Source: Ganoderma boninense (Eukaryota > Basidiomycota > Agaricomycetes > Polyporales > Polyporaceae). From it: DNA of 64,000 nt. Where the stretch lies: NCBI GenBank assembly GCA_002900995.3, contig CM035305.1, forward strand, positions 5,364,908-5,428,907, read 5' to 3'. The notes beneath the pieces were generated by a model that saw only the letters and a list, made by a program, of their open reading frames with translations, was not told the origin of the DNA and searched no databases. Both the position numbers and the translations under genes were made by a program. Below are positions 11,767-22,119 of the stretch, piece by piece; position 1 is the first letter of the stretch, and each line of letters opens with the position of its first letter.

Positions 11767-13922
11767 CACCGCGAGGCGTGGACATGGCTCTGCCTAGTAG
11801 CAATTCACGACGCTAGGGGAGAACAATAAGCAGGAATCAAGATCGCCAGCGCAAACGTGTTTTTGTGGGGATTTCTGAGCGCTGTTCACCTCAGCATTCA
11901 TGGGAAGATATCTGAAAAGGGTGAGAGGGCACCGTCTGGGGGGGCCGCGCCTCGAGGTAAGCAGTGCTAGCAACCTCCATAGGAGTAAGTTCGTACAGGT
12001 GGCACTGTCACTTGGATTAGTCGGCGTCGCATTTTTGTCGGGCATCGGCGGCGTTTCACCAAGAGTGGACAGCCACTCCGAGCCGGGCCCACCATCTGAA
12101 GACCTCGCCACTGGTCGTCTGTTCCGTTCTGTGGTCTTAATCTGTGCTTGTCTCCACACTCAAGTTGGGCCACCTCGACCTGTGTTTGCGAGTTAGATCT
12201 TCAGTGACTCAGAGAACAGCGCTTTCGAACGCCCGATTGGCCACCGCCTTTCGCGCCGTCTGAGGGCCTGCAGACCGCTGTCGGAGTCGGCTGGTAAGCG
12301 TGAGTGCGTACATGACAAGACCACGGCCTACCTACCGAGCAAGCCATTCCGAGTCAAGCACGCTGCTACCGCGACGCGATGAGCGGCAAGGATGTGGCAT
12401 TGGAAGAGCATTCGCGCTCGAGTCTCGGACGTTGATGCGAACTCGGACACAACAGACATGATCTCCACTGCGGGTGGACTCGGAGGCGGCTCGAAGGTGG
12501 CGGTGGTCCGCGCCCCAACGCCAGCTCGATCCGAGTCTGTCCACTGGCAGAGATGGAAGGGCCCGACCATTCGTAATAATGAGAATCTGTAGCACTGGCA
12601 CGGACCCAGCATCGCCCGGCGATCGCTGGCGTGCGAGAAGTAGGAACGATTGCGTCGCTGGGACTCATCTGGAGACAGGCGACCCGGAAGGCAGCCAGGG
12701 GGCGCCGGGAACGGCGAAGCTTATATCTTTGCGACGTCGACAGTCTGAACCCGGGCGGGCTTGAGTACTCAGCGGTCGGCGCTGTCAGCAGGCGGCTGCA
12801 TCCGCATCGCCCAGGGTTCCTGACGCCTGCGCGGTGGCGACTTCGTGGCGGGACGGATTATTGGTGGGGTCGACAAGCCGTCACGCCGCTCCCGGGTCAC
12901 TGCGCCGAGTCTGGGGTCCGGTCCGAGTCTGGAATGGGGATGCTAATCAGTGTTCATGCGGATAGGAATAGGCGACCCAACAGGAAACTTCGCTTTTGAG
13001 GCGCGAGGAGACTCGAACGCCGATATGGCGCCGTCATCCTGAGTGGCGACTGATGCGTTGTGGGGGGTGGCAGTATTCATGAAGGTAGCCGAAAGAGGAG
13101 AAGATAGTCGCCGGAAATGAGCATTTGTAGGATTGGCCGAGGTATGGGCGAGGAGAGAGGAGGCGATAAGTACGGCATCATCGGTGACAGAGGCGAACGG
13201 TGCCGCTGGTAGTGACCATGTGGGAGTGAGAGACTACCGGCAGAAGTTGGGAGTCGACCTAACTGGAGGAGAAGACCTTCGCCAGTGATGAACAGGACGT
13301 GGCCGCCATAGAGCATCGCGGTCATTCATAGCCTTCCACGGGCCTGCAGGCTGCACCGTCGAGGCCAGCAGCGAACCTCCCTAGTTCCGGACTCCGATCC
13401 AGATTTGACGGCTGCTGACTGGAAAGGACTGCTGTAAGAGGTAAAAGTAAACCGGCACAATGAAGCGAAGTGAGTTTATCCCCGTTGTCCTGCACGTACT
13501 GTGAGGGTCATCGTGGAACAGAGGCAAAGACGTCGAAGAGTACAAAATTGTGAAAATTGCACGCTGTCTGGGACGTCTCGGTCGGAGACTTCCGGTGAGC
13601 AAGCGCTCGTTTGCCGAAACTGCGAAACAACTTGAAGCACTCGATCGAATACATGCAGACATGGATTTACGTTCAGACCAAACCCCTCCGAGTCCATGTA
13701 AGACACGCGGACGGTCCTGGCATGAGACGCGACTCAGGTTGCGGGACATGTTGTCACGAAGGCGCGGGAGGAAGCAGTACTAGTGCATGAGGTAATGTGC
13801 GTACTACAGTACTAGTGTCGATCCGCAGGCCACAGAACCAGGAAGAATAACATGGTACGACAGTACGCTCAGTTCAAACGATGTGAACGAAAACGAAAGA
13901 AAGGATAACAATAGCATTAACC
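11767..13922. other. Long region without a supportable gene
   Basis: Several open frames of 80-120 codons exist on both strands but none carries recognisable motifs or joins into exons. Part of 12830-12970 resembles 25930-26160 (shared CTTCGTGGCGGG and CCCGGGTCACTG words), so dispersed repeat remnants are present. Confidence 0.45.
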
Positions 13923-14593
13923 TCAAGGCACAGAACAAGTCAGCGAGAGCGGCACGAACGCCGGAGAACCGTTGTGCAGTTCAGTTGACCTCTTTGCTTT
14001 CCAGCCATCCCAGGTCAGCCGAAGGAGCAGGTAGCCATCATCCATGCCGGACGTGGAGAGCGGGAATCCTTGTGCTTCTATGTCTTTGATTACTGCCGTC
14101 GTCCACTTCTTGCAATCCATTATGGAGGATTTGGGAGGAGGGAGCTGGTTGCCGCAGATGGCCTGCCCGGTCATTCATGTTGACGACGTCAAACGGTCCT
14201 TGAGCGACGCGCGATGACTGAGCGGAGGGGAGGAGAACATACCTTTTCGAGCCTCGTCAGGTCGTCTCTGTGCACTTCTCCAATACGGACGCCCCCAAGG
14301 CAGCTTGACGAGCTGTCGAGCACCTCGTCTTCGGCGAACACCTCCCACTTGATAGCATCAATGTCGCGGATGTGCAAGTCGCATAAGTGGAAGACGCGAC
14401 ACAGGCACGAAGGCTCGTCGATGATGACGGCGATGGCCCAATGAGGAGTTGCATGCGACCTGGGGGAGCACGAGACGACCAGGATGGAAAGGCTCGATTG
14501 CGCTGGCAGATGTCGAGCCTTTTGAGTGGCGTGTCGCGTCGGATGGGTCGTGCCGAGCAGTCTTCGTACTAGACCCCGCAACGATTGTACCAT
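13923..14593 (-). CDS. Copy C of the two-exon family, putative active-site residues kept
   Basis: Exons complement(13923-14162, 14243-14593), 196 residues, with an 80-nt intron (GTATGT...GGCAG). Exon 1 carries HWAIAVIIDE, RVFHLCD and GGVRIGEV; exon 2 carries ICGNQLPPP, DCKKWTTAVI, EAQGF and AFVPLSL. The candidate triad His, His, Cys is complete, as in copy A. The start at 14593 matches the MEQSL start of copy D, and an in-frame GTG six bases earlier is also shared. The gene is divergent from copy D, with about 1.1 kb between the two ATGs. Function is unknown; a permuted NlpC/P60-like thiol hydrolase or acyltransferase is only a hypothesis. Confidence 0.7.
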
Positions 14594-15694
14594 GTTCACC
14601 AGTTATACGCTGTACCGTTCGGAAGGCTGCTTGCGACTGTCGCGAGGTCGATCGAGGGTCGAGGGAAAGGTGGATGGGCTGCTTCACGCATCGTTGCCAA
14701 TTTATATCCTGCACACACAGAAACATAAATTCCCGTCAGACTAGGCTAATGTAGTCAATTCTCAACATGCCTATGCGCTGGTCGTCATTGTCGTGCTTCG
14801 ATTATGGCGGTGCGATGATGGCGGTGCGAGGTCTGCAACTGGAAGGTGCCGCACGTTTGCCCCCAGTATCCAGACTCCTAGAGGCTATGACTCGGCGGTT
14901 GCTTCCCCACAATTATGGAATCCGAACACGGACTGGAAAGGCAAGGCGCGATAAGTGAAGACAGAAACGATCTAAACTCACCGCCAGTATCAGCTGAGGC
15001 ATGAATGACTTGAACAGTTTACCAGTCAATCGCGGTATGTTTCCTGCGGCTGAACCCGGCGGTCGCTAGTAGCGTTGGTGACCAGAAAAGGTGACCATGT
15101 GGGGACTGCAGGCGCATTTTGCGGTTCGACGAACAGATTTATAGATATCCAGAGAATGCATGTCGGAGGGAACCATTGGGAGCTCGGGCGGGGTTGGCGG
15201 ACAGGTCGACGTTGTCCAGCCGCGTCAGCATTTCAACGCGAGAATACAAGGAGTGCACCTGACTGTCCATAACCTGCAAGCCGTTGCTGGACACTGGGCG
15301 GCACCGTATGGTACTTACTACGATTCGTATCGGTATTGTTCAACCACGACAGTAAGCTGGAATATGACATGTCCCCTCATTTCGCACCTTGCCTTTCCTG
15401 GCCGTTTTCGGGTCCAAGTATGTTCATCAAAAGCATCACCGCCCCCAGGAGTCCGGACACTGGCGGCAAGCTGCTGGCACCTTCGGAATCCTGCCGCCGT
15501 CATTACCAAAGCACGACAATAGCCACTGGATAGGCATGTTGAGAGAGCTCAACTACAGTTGCCTAAACTGGCAGAGCTTCATGGGCAGGATATAAGCTCG
15601 CACCGATACGGAGGAGCAGCCCACCCATCTTTCCCCCGACCCTCAACCTCACCACAGTTGCAAGCAGCCTTTCAAGCGAAGACTACCGGTGAGT
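14594..15694. promoter_or_regulatory. Divergent promoter region between copies C and D
   Basis: Each half carries the same layout: a TATA box (minus strand 14701-14706 for copy C; plus strand 15591-15596 for copy D, context GGATATAAG), then a leader with GAAGCAGCCCA or GGAGCAGCCCA and a C-rich CCCTCGACCC or CCCCCGACCC stretch, and farther out the upstream element ending in AAGCACGACAAT (about 14776-14960 and 15385-15530). The rest of the region, about 14961-15384, shows no gene. Confidence 0.6.
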
Positions 15695-16395
15695 ATGGAG
15701 CAATCTTTGCAGGACCAACTTCGAAGACTGCTCCGTGCGACCCATCCACCGCGCGGCACCACTCCGGGCGTTCAAGACGACTCGGAATCCAACCCGACCC
15801 TTCCCATCGTGGTCGTTTCGAGGCCGCCGGGGTCGCGCGCAGCCGATTCCTGGGCAATCGCGGTCGTCATGAACAAGCGTTCGCACCAATGCCGCGTCTT
15901 CCACGTGTCTCAAGCCTACGACCGTCACGGCATGAGGGCTCCCGGATGGACGGTCTTTGCCGAGAACGAAGTGCTCGACAGACGGTCGGACTACGCGGGG
16001 GGCGTCTGTATCGGACGGGTGGACAGGGCCGATCTTGCGAGGCTTGAAGAGGTACGTTTTCCCTTCCGCTCTGCTCCATCGACCCGTGTCGCTCACTGCT
16101 CGTTTGTCGTCGTCGTCGTCGAACATGGACGACCGTGCACGTACAGGCCCTCTGTGGCAGCCGGTTCCCTCCTCCGATGTGGGAAAGATGGAGTGCCGAG
16201 ACCTGGACGGTGGCAGCGATCAGACACCTCGAAGCGCAAGGGTTCACGATCGTCACGTACGGCTTGGACAACGATCACCTGTCCGTCCGACTGACGATAG
16301 ACGCCTACTGTGCACGGAGGCTCACCGAGGAGCAGAACAGCGCGCCGATCTTCGTGCCGCTCTCGCTGTCCGGTGCTGAGCGGCGGCCCCGTTGA
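15695..16395 (+). CDS. Copy D of the two-exon family, putative active site lost
   Basis: Exons 15695-16051 and 16147-16395, 201 residues, joined by a 95-nt intron (GTACGT...GTACAG). Exon 1 has SWAIAVVMNK, RVFHVSQ, WTVFAENEVLD and GGVCIGRV; exon 2 has LCGSRFPPP, AETWTVAAI, HLEAQGF and IFVPLSL. Splice phase and layout match copies A and C. The reading frame is intact, yet the first candidate His is Ser and the candidate Cys before the Trp is replaced (AETW against SCKDW and DCKKW), so if the family is an enzyme this copy is probably inactive. It may still be expressed, since its TATA region is conserved. Confidence 0.7.
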
Positions 16396-16889
16396 TGTTG
16401 TCCATTCTCCCATTCCGAAGGCCTACGCACTGACTGTGTCGTCGTGCTATTATGTATTCCCTGGTCCTGCGTGCCGAGTCCCGAGCCCTGTAAGCACATC
16501 GCGTATGAGTATGTACGCATGCTCTGTGCGTGGGATTGGGCCGACTAGTTACACTGTGACAGCACGAGCAGAATGTTTGAATTTGTTAGTTTGTCAGTGA
16601 TACGAAACATAGCGAGTGCGTTGTGTCGCAGGCGAGGGCCCGCACGGTGTTCATGACTGCGCAGGTTGGGAACGCTCCAGAAATCCTCGGTTCCAGTTCG
16701 AGTCCTCGTGGGCGCTCGGTAATTGGCAATCCTGAGTATTCCGCCCGTTTTCTGCCGGTACTTACTTAGAAGCGCCAATATTTGCGGTGTTTCAATCCTA
16801 CTAACGCTGGTACACAAGTTGAAACTTGAGCCGCGTGAGCCCACGGTCCGAGTCCTCACCCAAGTTCATTCTGCCCGGCCACACCCACC
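16396..16889. other. Intergenic, no gene seen
   Basis: 3' flank of copy D and upstream region of the kinase gene. A tRNA-like GTTCGAGTCC word near 16700 was tested and rejected. Confidence 0.5.
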
Positions 16890-18495
16890 ATGCTCAATGT
16901 ACGCAACTTGGGCCGCCGACTTGCAGGCCTCGTCGCGAGCAGACCTAGACCACCTTCGCCTCCTCGTCCACCCTCGACAGCTAGCTTCGAGACGCTCGAC
17001 CCCTCGCAACGTGTCGAAGAAGAGACTCTGTCGTGGTATAATCCGCAGGCCTTCTACCCCGTGCGAATAGGAGAAGTCTTCCACTCGCGGTACCAGGTCG
17101 TCGGTAAGCTTGGCCATGGTGCGTATTCCACTGCCTGGCTCTGCCGAGACCTTGTGTAAGTGTTCCCTCCGTGTAACCTTGGGATTCTGCTTCTCCGTCG
17201 CTGACAGCACATCGACAGAGGACATCGCTACGTGACCATCAAGGTCTGCACCCGGAATGCTTTCCCAGTCAAGCGCGAGCTTGCTGCCCTCCAACACCTG
17301 CACAGCCTCCCCAAGACACGCCACGCCGGGCGGATGTTCGTCCGCAGCCTCCTAGACCAGTTTGTGCTCACTTCAGAGCAGGCGGGGTCGATTGACTCTC
17401 AATCTACTGGCGTGGGCCCCTTGCCACCGCAGTCCTTCCAGTGCCTTGTGCACAAGCCGCTGCTGGTGTCCCTTTTCGCGTTTCGCGACGGAAGGAAGCT
17501 TCTAAAACATTTCACCAAGCTCGTCGTGCAGCACGTGCTCCTCGCGCTCGACTATTTGCACTCAGAGGCCAAGGTCATCCATACCGGTTCGTCTCTTAGT
17601 CCGTGTCTACGCTTCAAATCAGCTCCGTCATGTTCACGCCTCCTCCGTGTCTATCTGTGTTCTTTAGACATCCAAGAGAAGAACATCCTCCTCGACCTGG
17701 ACGACATCCCCGCCCTCGAAGCATTCGAGGAGGCCGAACGCACGAACCCCGTCGCGCGCAAGGACGCCGGCGACCGCACCATCTATCTGTCTCGAGAGAT
17801 CAACACTGCGCCCAAGAACTACGGCCGACCGGTGCTGTGCGATTTTGGCGAGGCGCGATTCGGGCGCACGACGTACACCGATCCCATCCAGCCGTTCCCC
17901 TACCGCGCCCCAGAGGTCATCCTGGGCGTGCCGTGGGACGAGAAGGTGGACATCTGGACCGTCGGCGTGATGGTGAGTGCGAGCCTCCGAGTCTAACTTT
18001 TCTACCCCGGGCCGTCCCTCCTGCCCCGTCCCCGTCGTTGTGTGCTCCCTGACAACTGTTTTTGTGGCAGATTTGGGACATGTTCGAGGGCAAGAACATG
18101 TTCAACGTGACGGGTGGACCAGAGGGGCAAGTAGGTGACTTGTACCACCTGGCGCACATGGTCGCCTTGCTCGGGCCCCCGCCCGTCGAGCTTCTGCAGC
18201 GCAGTACGATCGATGTTGGACAGTACTTTGATGCACAAGGCAAGGATTTCATCCGTTGTAGTCTCCGTTCTATTCGTCAGAGGCTCATTTTTATTGACGT
18301 GCATTAGGCAATTGGGTCGGGGCGACCGACCTGCCCAACGATAGTCTCGAACAGTCAGAGTCAAGGTTGGAGGGGGATGATAAGGCTCAGTGTCTGGCAT
18401 TTGTGCGGAAGATGGTGAGATGGAAGCCTGAGGAGCGTTGTTCTGCCTATGAGCTGCTGGATGATCCGTGGCTCAACAACGTAGAGATCCCGTAA
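16890..18495 (+). CDS. SRPK-like serine/threonine protein kinase
   Basis: Exons 16890-17155, 17219-17586, 17668-17972, 18071-18239 and 18308-18495 (431 residues). The kinase fold is complete: glycine loop LGHGAYSTAW, beta-3 lysine in VTIKV, catalytic loop VIHTDIQEKNIL with the Asp codon split by the intron 17587-17667, DFG in LCDFGEARFG, APE in YRAPEVILG, and DIWTVGVMIWDMFEGKNMF. The last phrase, and the RMVRW-like segment KMVRWKPEERCSAYELLDDPWL, are typical of the SRPK-related kinases that are abundant in Agaricomycetes and are thought to act on SR-type proteins; the substrate here is unknown. The last intron is best read as GC-AG (GCAAGG...ATTAG, 18240-18307), giving DAQGNWVGA, because the GT alternative at 18256 adds five residues that break the pattern. 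An N-terminal start at 16890 is supported by an open frame and the absence of a better ATG. Confidence 0.85.
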
Positions 18496-19402
18496 TACGA
18501 AAAGGGTATCCTGTGCCAGTGCGTGTCACATGTCCGACGACGCGTTCTCCTTGTCCTGTATGCCACATTTTGGCACCAAGTCCATGTTCAACGTAGTATT
18601 CTCCCGACCAATCCTCACTGCTCATTTTTATTCCAGCCGCCATTGTACCCTGCGCTGACAGCTGTAGTATCACACGACTGAAGCCCTCTGCCACGTTACG
18701 GAAATCGTCCCGCCATCTGGAGATGGTTCTCCTGTTGAGCTGTGTAAGTGGAGCCCTTGCGTCCCGTCTCAATGAGTACATGATATTTGTTGACATTCTT
18801 GGACATATTTCAGGACGTACGCTAGCGTGTATTCCCTTGAAGAAGCTTATAGCGCGCGCACAGTTTCAATGCCGCTTCTGGCATCCGCTTCGCCAAGTCT
18901 AGTAATCCCCGAAGAACCCGGTGCACCCCTCGAGCCACCTGCACCATCCGAAGTTTTGGGGCGTTGAGAGAAACGGCATAGGAAGATGCGGGTGCAGAGG
19001 GCTCGTAGCTTCCAAGCCGCCGCAGTGACATTTGTTGCCGTTATGCTTGTGTTGGGACGCCCACCTTCGTCTCTGCGGGCTTGCCAGGACTTGTTCCGTA
19101 TGAACACGGGTCGAGGATGAGCGACAGTTGACGGTGCGTCGCTTGCAGTGCCTTCGGATCGACTCGATGGCAGAGTGGCGAGCAAGCTCTGTCGGACCAT
19201 GGCGGCGATTTCAGGACGCATTATTCTTCGCCGACATCCCCGACCACTGGCTTCCTTTCGACGAAGTGACCCTCGCAATATTGTCGCGCATCATTTCATG
19301 GAACGTAGATGGTGAGTCTTGCTTGCAGACACGTAGTTCTCCCTGTTGTTGTTGGCAGATCTGCTCTCGTCACAGGGTATCAACAAATCACGCGCATTCG
19401 AG
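18496..19402 (+). repeat. Left unit of a segmental duplication (5' flank of the HsbA gene)
   Basis: From about 18870 on, this flank is repeated at 22180-22740, with shared stretches such as TTCGCCGACATCCCCG, TTTCGACGAA and GCACGCTCTGTCGG or GCAAGCTCTGTCGG. On the plus strand both copies contain FFADIP followed by LPFDE and a TGAGTC donor-like end, so an exon of an unrecognised gene may once have existed here; no complete gene can be drawn. 18496-18870 shows nothing. Confidence 0.5.
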
Positions 19403-19408
19403 TATAAA
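19403..19408 (+). promoter_or_regulatory. TATA box of the HsbA gene
   Basis: TATAAA in the context GAGTATAAAACCCACC, about 100 bases before ATG 19506. The relic copy has GCATAAACCCCACC at the matching place, so its box has decayed. Confidence 0.65.
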
Positions 19409-19505
19409 ACCCACCTTGTACTGTCACTCATTCTCTATCCCCATCCCCCACCCCATACAAACTCAGCAGCCTCGACATCTTCTCCACGCCTCTCGCACCG
19501 TAACA

Positions 19506-20463
19506 ATGAAGTTCTTCAGTACCTTCCTCGCGGCCGTCTTCGTCGTTCAGACCATCGTCGTCGGCACCGTGGCGCAGACCTCGGACGAAGTGATCAGCGC
19601 GATCCAGTCGTTCATCACCGCCTCCAGCAACCTCAACGCCGAGGTCACGCCTCTCAACGCCGTTACCTTCCCCTCTATGGGCTTTGCAAGTTTTCCTCTT
19701 CTTCGTTTGGGCGCAGTTCTCACTCTTACTCCGGTCTTAGGTGATTGCTGAGGGGTTCAACAACATCACGTCGGCGGTCAACACGTTCAACGCCGAGTTC
19801 TCTGTGAGATTCCCGAGTCAAATGCGATCCCGGGCCCACTGTCCTGTTATGCGTGAGGGTCAGACTTCGCTCACCAAATATTCCGATAGCCTGCCACCCC
19901 GGCGTACTCCGACGATGCCGCAGTTGCGGTGGTCGACGTCTTGACGACCTTCGTTTTGGTGCACCAGTAAGTCTGTTCTCCCCGTCATGCTGTAATTTGT
20001 ATCAAACTTACCAATTTCGTCGCGTCTGCAAAAGGGATCTTCTCAACGTCGTCATTGGAAAGCACGTGCGTACCATCTCGTGCGGATGCTCAACTCGTCC
20101 TCATAAATTCTCTCCGCCTCTGGGACAGTCCCTCGCGGCGATGTTCTTCCTCACCGCTCCGATTGCCGCCGCCCTGCGCTCCTTGGAAGCCGTCGTCGAC
20201 GTAAGTGCCACAACTCTCAATCTGACGGAACAATGAGTGCAACTAACATATAAAACCTACAACCCGCTCCTTACCCCGTCTAGACCTTCGCCTTCGCCCT
20301 CATCAACCTGATTCCGACTCAGTCGGGCCCGGCTACAGCGCAGATCGTCCGTGCCACTTTTTCTTCTCCATCTCTGGCAGACCGAGGTGGATGATGCTGA
20401 CGCATGCTACAGAACGCGCTCTCCGTGACGTTCACGAACGCCACCACGACCTACAGTTCCTAA
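19506..20463 (+). CDS. Secreted hydrophobic surface-binding protein A (HsbA) family protein
   Basis: Seven exons: 19506-19685, 19741-19803, 19890-19966, 20035-20065, 20129-20200, 20284-20346, 20413-20463 (178 residues). A clear signal peptide (MKFFSTFLAAVFVVQTIVVG, cut near AQ) is followed by an all-helical, Ala/Ile/Thr-rich chain with DEVISAIQSF, LNAVTFPSM, NTFNAEF, VVIGKHS and ALINLIPTQSG, the pattern of the HsbA / cell-wall galactomannoprotein family. In Aspergillus, HsbA adsorbs to hydrophobic surfaces and helps recruit a cutinase; the same role here is inferred. The first intron is best read as GC-AG (GCAAGT...CTTAG, 19686-19740) because no GT donor fits the frame. Introns are 54-86 nt and exons as short as 31 nt. 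A deleted duplicate lies at 22120-23190. Confidence 0.85.
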
Positions 20464-20957
20464 GCACCCCCATATAATGTGCGCATAGCCCGTACGGCAT
20501 CCGCCGCGTCCTCGGCGCGACGTTGTCGTCGTCCCGTGGTTAGGCCCCTGGCGTTGGTTCGGTTGGACTGGCTCCGGTGTCGGTGTCTTGTCTATTTCTG
20601 TTCGGCTTGTTCTTTCTTGGGATCTCGTGTTTGTGCTATAGAGGGCTCTCTCTTGTACGTTGATTGCCTGAGCGAGTGTCGGGGTCTTGAATAGAATCAC
20701 TCTGTCGTCCTCACCTCGCGCTGGAGACTTATCAGCTGAGAACGTATTGCTCGTCCTTCAGGACGGGCAAGGATATCATCAAATGCTCAGTAAACAATAT
20801 TATACCATTTACCTCGTAAAAACGAAAAGAGGAGAGGTCACTAACACGTCTCCAACCAGATACAAGGAGGCTGAAATCTCCTCCCGCACCGCTGGTCGCT
20901 GAGCTTTGCTGAAGCAGGAGATACGACACATTCACTACGCAGGCTCAGGACCAGTCA
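20464..20957. other. 3' flank of HsbA and spacer, no gene seen
   Basis: 20464-20660 is probably the HsbA 3' UTR, because it is partly repeated after the relic copy (CCGTGGTTAG, CTCCGGYGTCGGT). The rest shows no coding signal. Confidence 0.5.
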
Positions 20958-21517
20958 CTAAACGAAAGAATGAATAGCATCAACGGAGAGCGGCAGGAAA
21001 GCCGGAGGGTGGTTGTGTGATTCTGCGGTCCGCGTCTGTGCTCGCCAGCCAGCCGTGGTCAGTCGGTCGTCCATGCCAGCCGTGACGAGCGGGAACCCTT
21101 GCGCTTCGAGGTGTCTGATTACTGCCATTATCCAGTCCTCGAAGACTCATGTGATGGATGCGGGAGGAGGGAGCTGGTCGCTACAGATGGCCTAGCACGT
21201 CGTCCACGCGCAGTGAGAAACGTGAGTTGGCTGAGCGCACCTGTTCGAACCTTTTCAGGTAGTTCCTGAGCACCTGTCCAATACAGACGCGACCCCGGTC
21301 GTGCGATGATCTGTCGAGCACTTTGTCCTCGGCGAACGACGTCCATCGGGGAACAGGCACGCCATGGGTGGGCCAGCGGTGCCGGCGGCGGATGCGCGAA
21401 AGACGCGGCACCGGCGCGAAGTCTCGTCGGTGACGACCGCGATTTCCCGGCGATAGGGCGCGTAGGTCGGGGTGAGGGGGATGATGGGTGGGCTGCTTCG
21501 CACGTTTCAGGTTTATA
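20958..21517 (-). pseudogene. Copy E of the two-exon family, disrupted
   Basis: Read on the minus strand it begins with TATATAAACC (21512-21517) and the family leader GAAGCAGCCCACCC, but the N-terminal coding part is missing and the leader runs straight into YRREIAVVTDE. RVFRASA follows, then a frame change before WTSFAEDKVLD, then an intron-like segment and ICSDQLPPP. A TGA stop interrupts exon 2 before VFEDWIMAVIRHLEAQGF. Loss of the 5' coding part, one frameshift and one in-frame stop make this a pseudogene. All three candidate catalytic residues are also changed. Confidence 0.75.
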
Positions 21518-22119
21518 TACTGCCAGTGCACGTAGGACGCACAGTGGAGTCCAGTCAGTGACTCTATCCAAATCGAATGCCAGTGAGCTCCCTGATCCTG
21601 TTGGAAATGTTGCCTACGAGCTGCTAGGATATCCATGGGGGGATTATCCAGGATATATCCATCTGATGATTCGCCAGGATACTGGTAGGGACTACAAGGG
21701 AGTTCGCAAACTGCAGACACTGACGGTGCAGGGCTTCAAGTTAGCTGACCAATCAAAGCATGGGTAATCGGAGTTTGAATGGCATTCTTGACAGCGCTCG
21801 GCCACAGACGCGGCAACAAAGCTGGAGTTCGATACCTCTCCTCCCTGCCCTCACCACCTTCTACGATCTTGACCATTGTCGTGACGTGGTGACTTGAAGC
21901 ACTACAGCTTATCTCATGTTTCGTATCTCCTCCTGGCTATCTCAGGCTGCCACTGGCTAGACCGTGCTCATAGTGAGGGGCCGTGCAACGCCTTGCTCGA
22001 GCCCTTGAGTCCTTGGTTTTCCACCCATACAGGTTCGTTATCCATTTCTGCAGATACGGATTTGACGTTTACTGACGTGATCCGAAGAACACCGGGACGC
22101 ATGCTGTGGCCTGCCGTAT
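21518..22119. other. Spacer, no gene seen
   Basis: Upstream side of pseudogene copy E. A short ATTGTCGTG word near 21873 matches the end of the family's upstream element but the rest of the element is not recognisable. Confidence 0.45.

Noticed and set aside
13550..13783. Possible 77-residue basic protein
   Set aside because: No ATG in good context with support, no homologous pattern and no splice continuation; kept out as chance.
16640..16725. tRNA-like stretch with GTTCGAGTCC
   Set aside because: No matching acceptor stem, D arm or anticodon loop could be folded on either strand; the T-arm word alone is common by chance.
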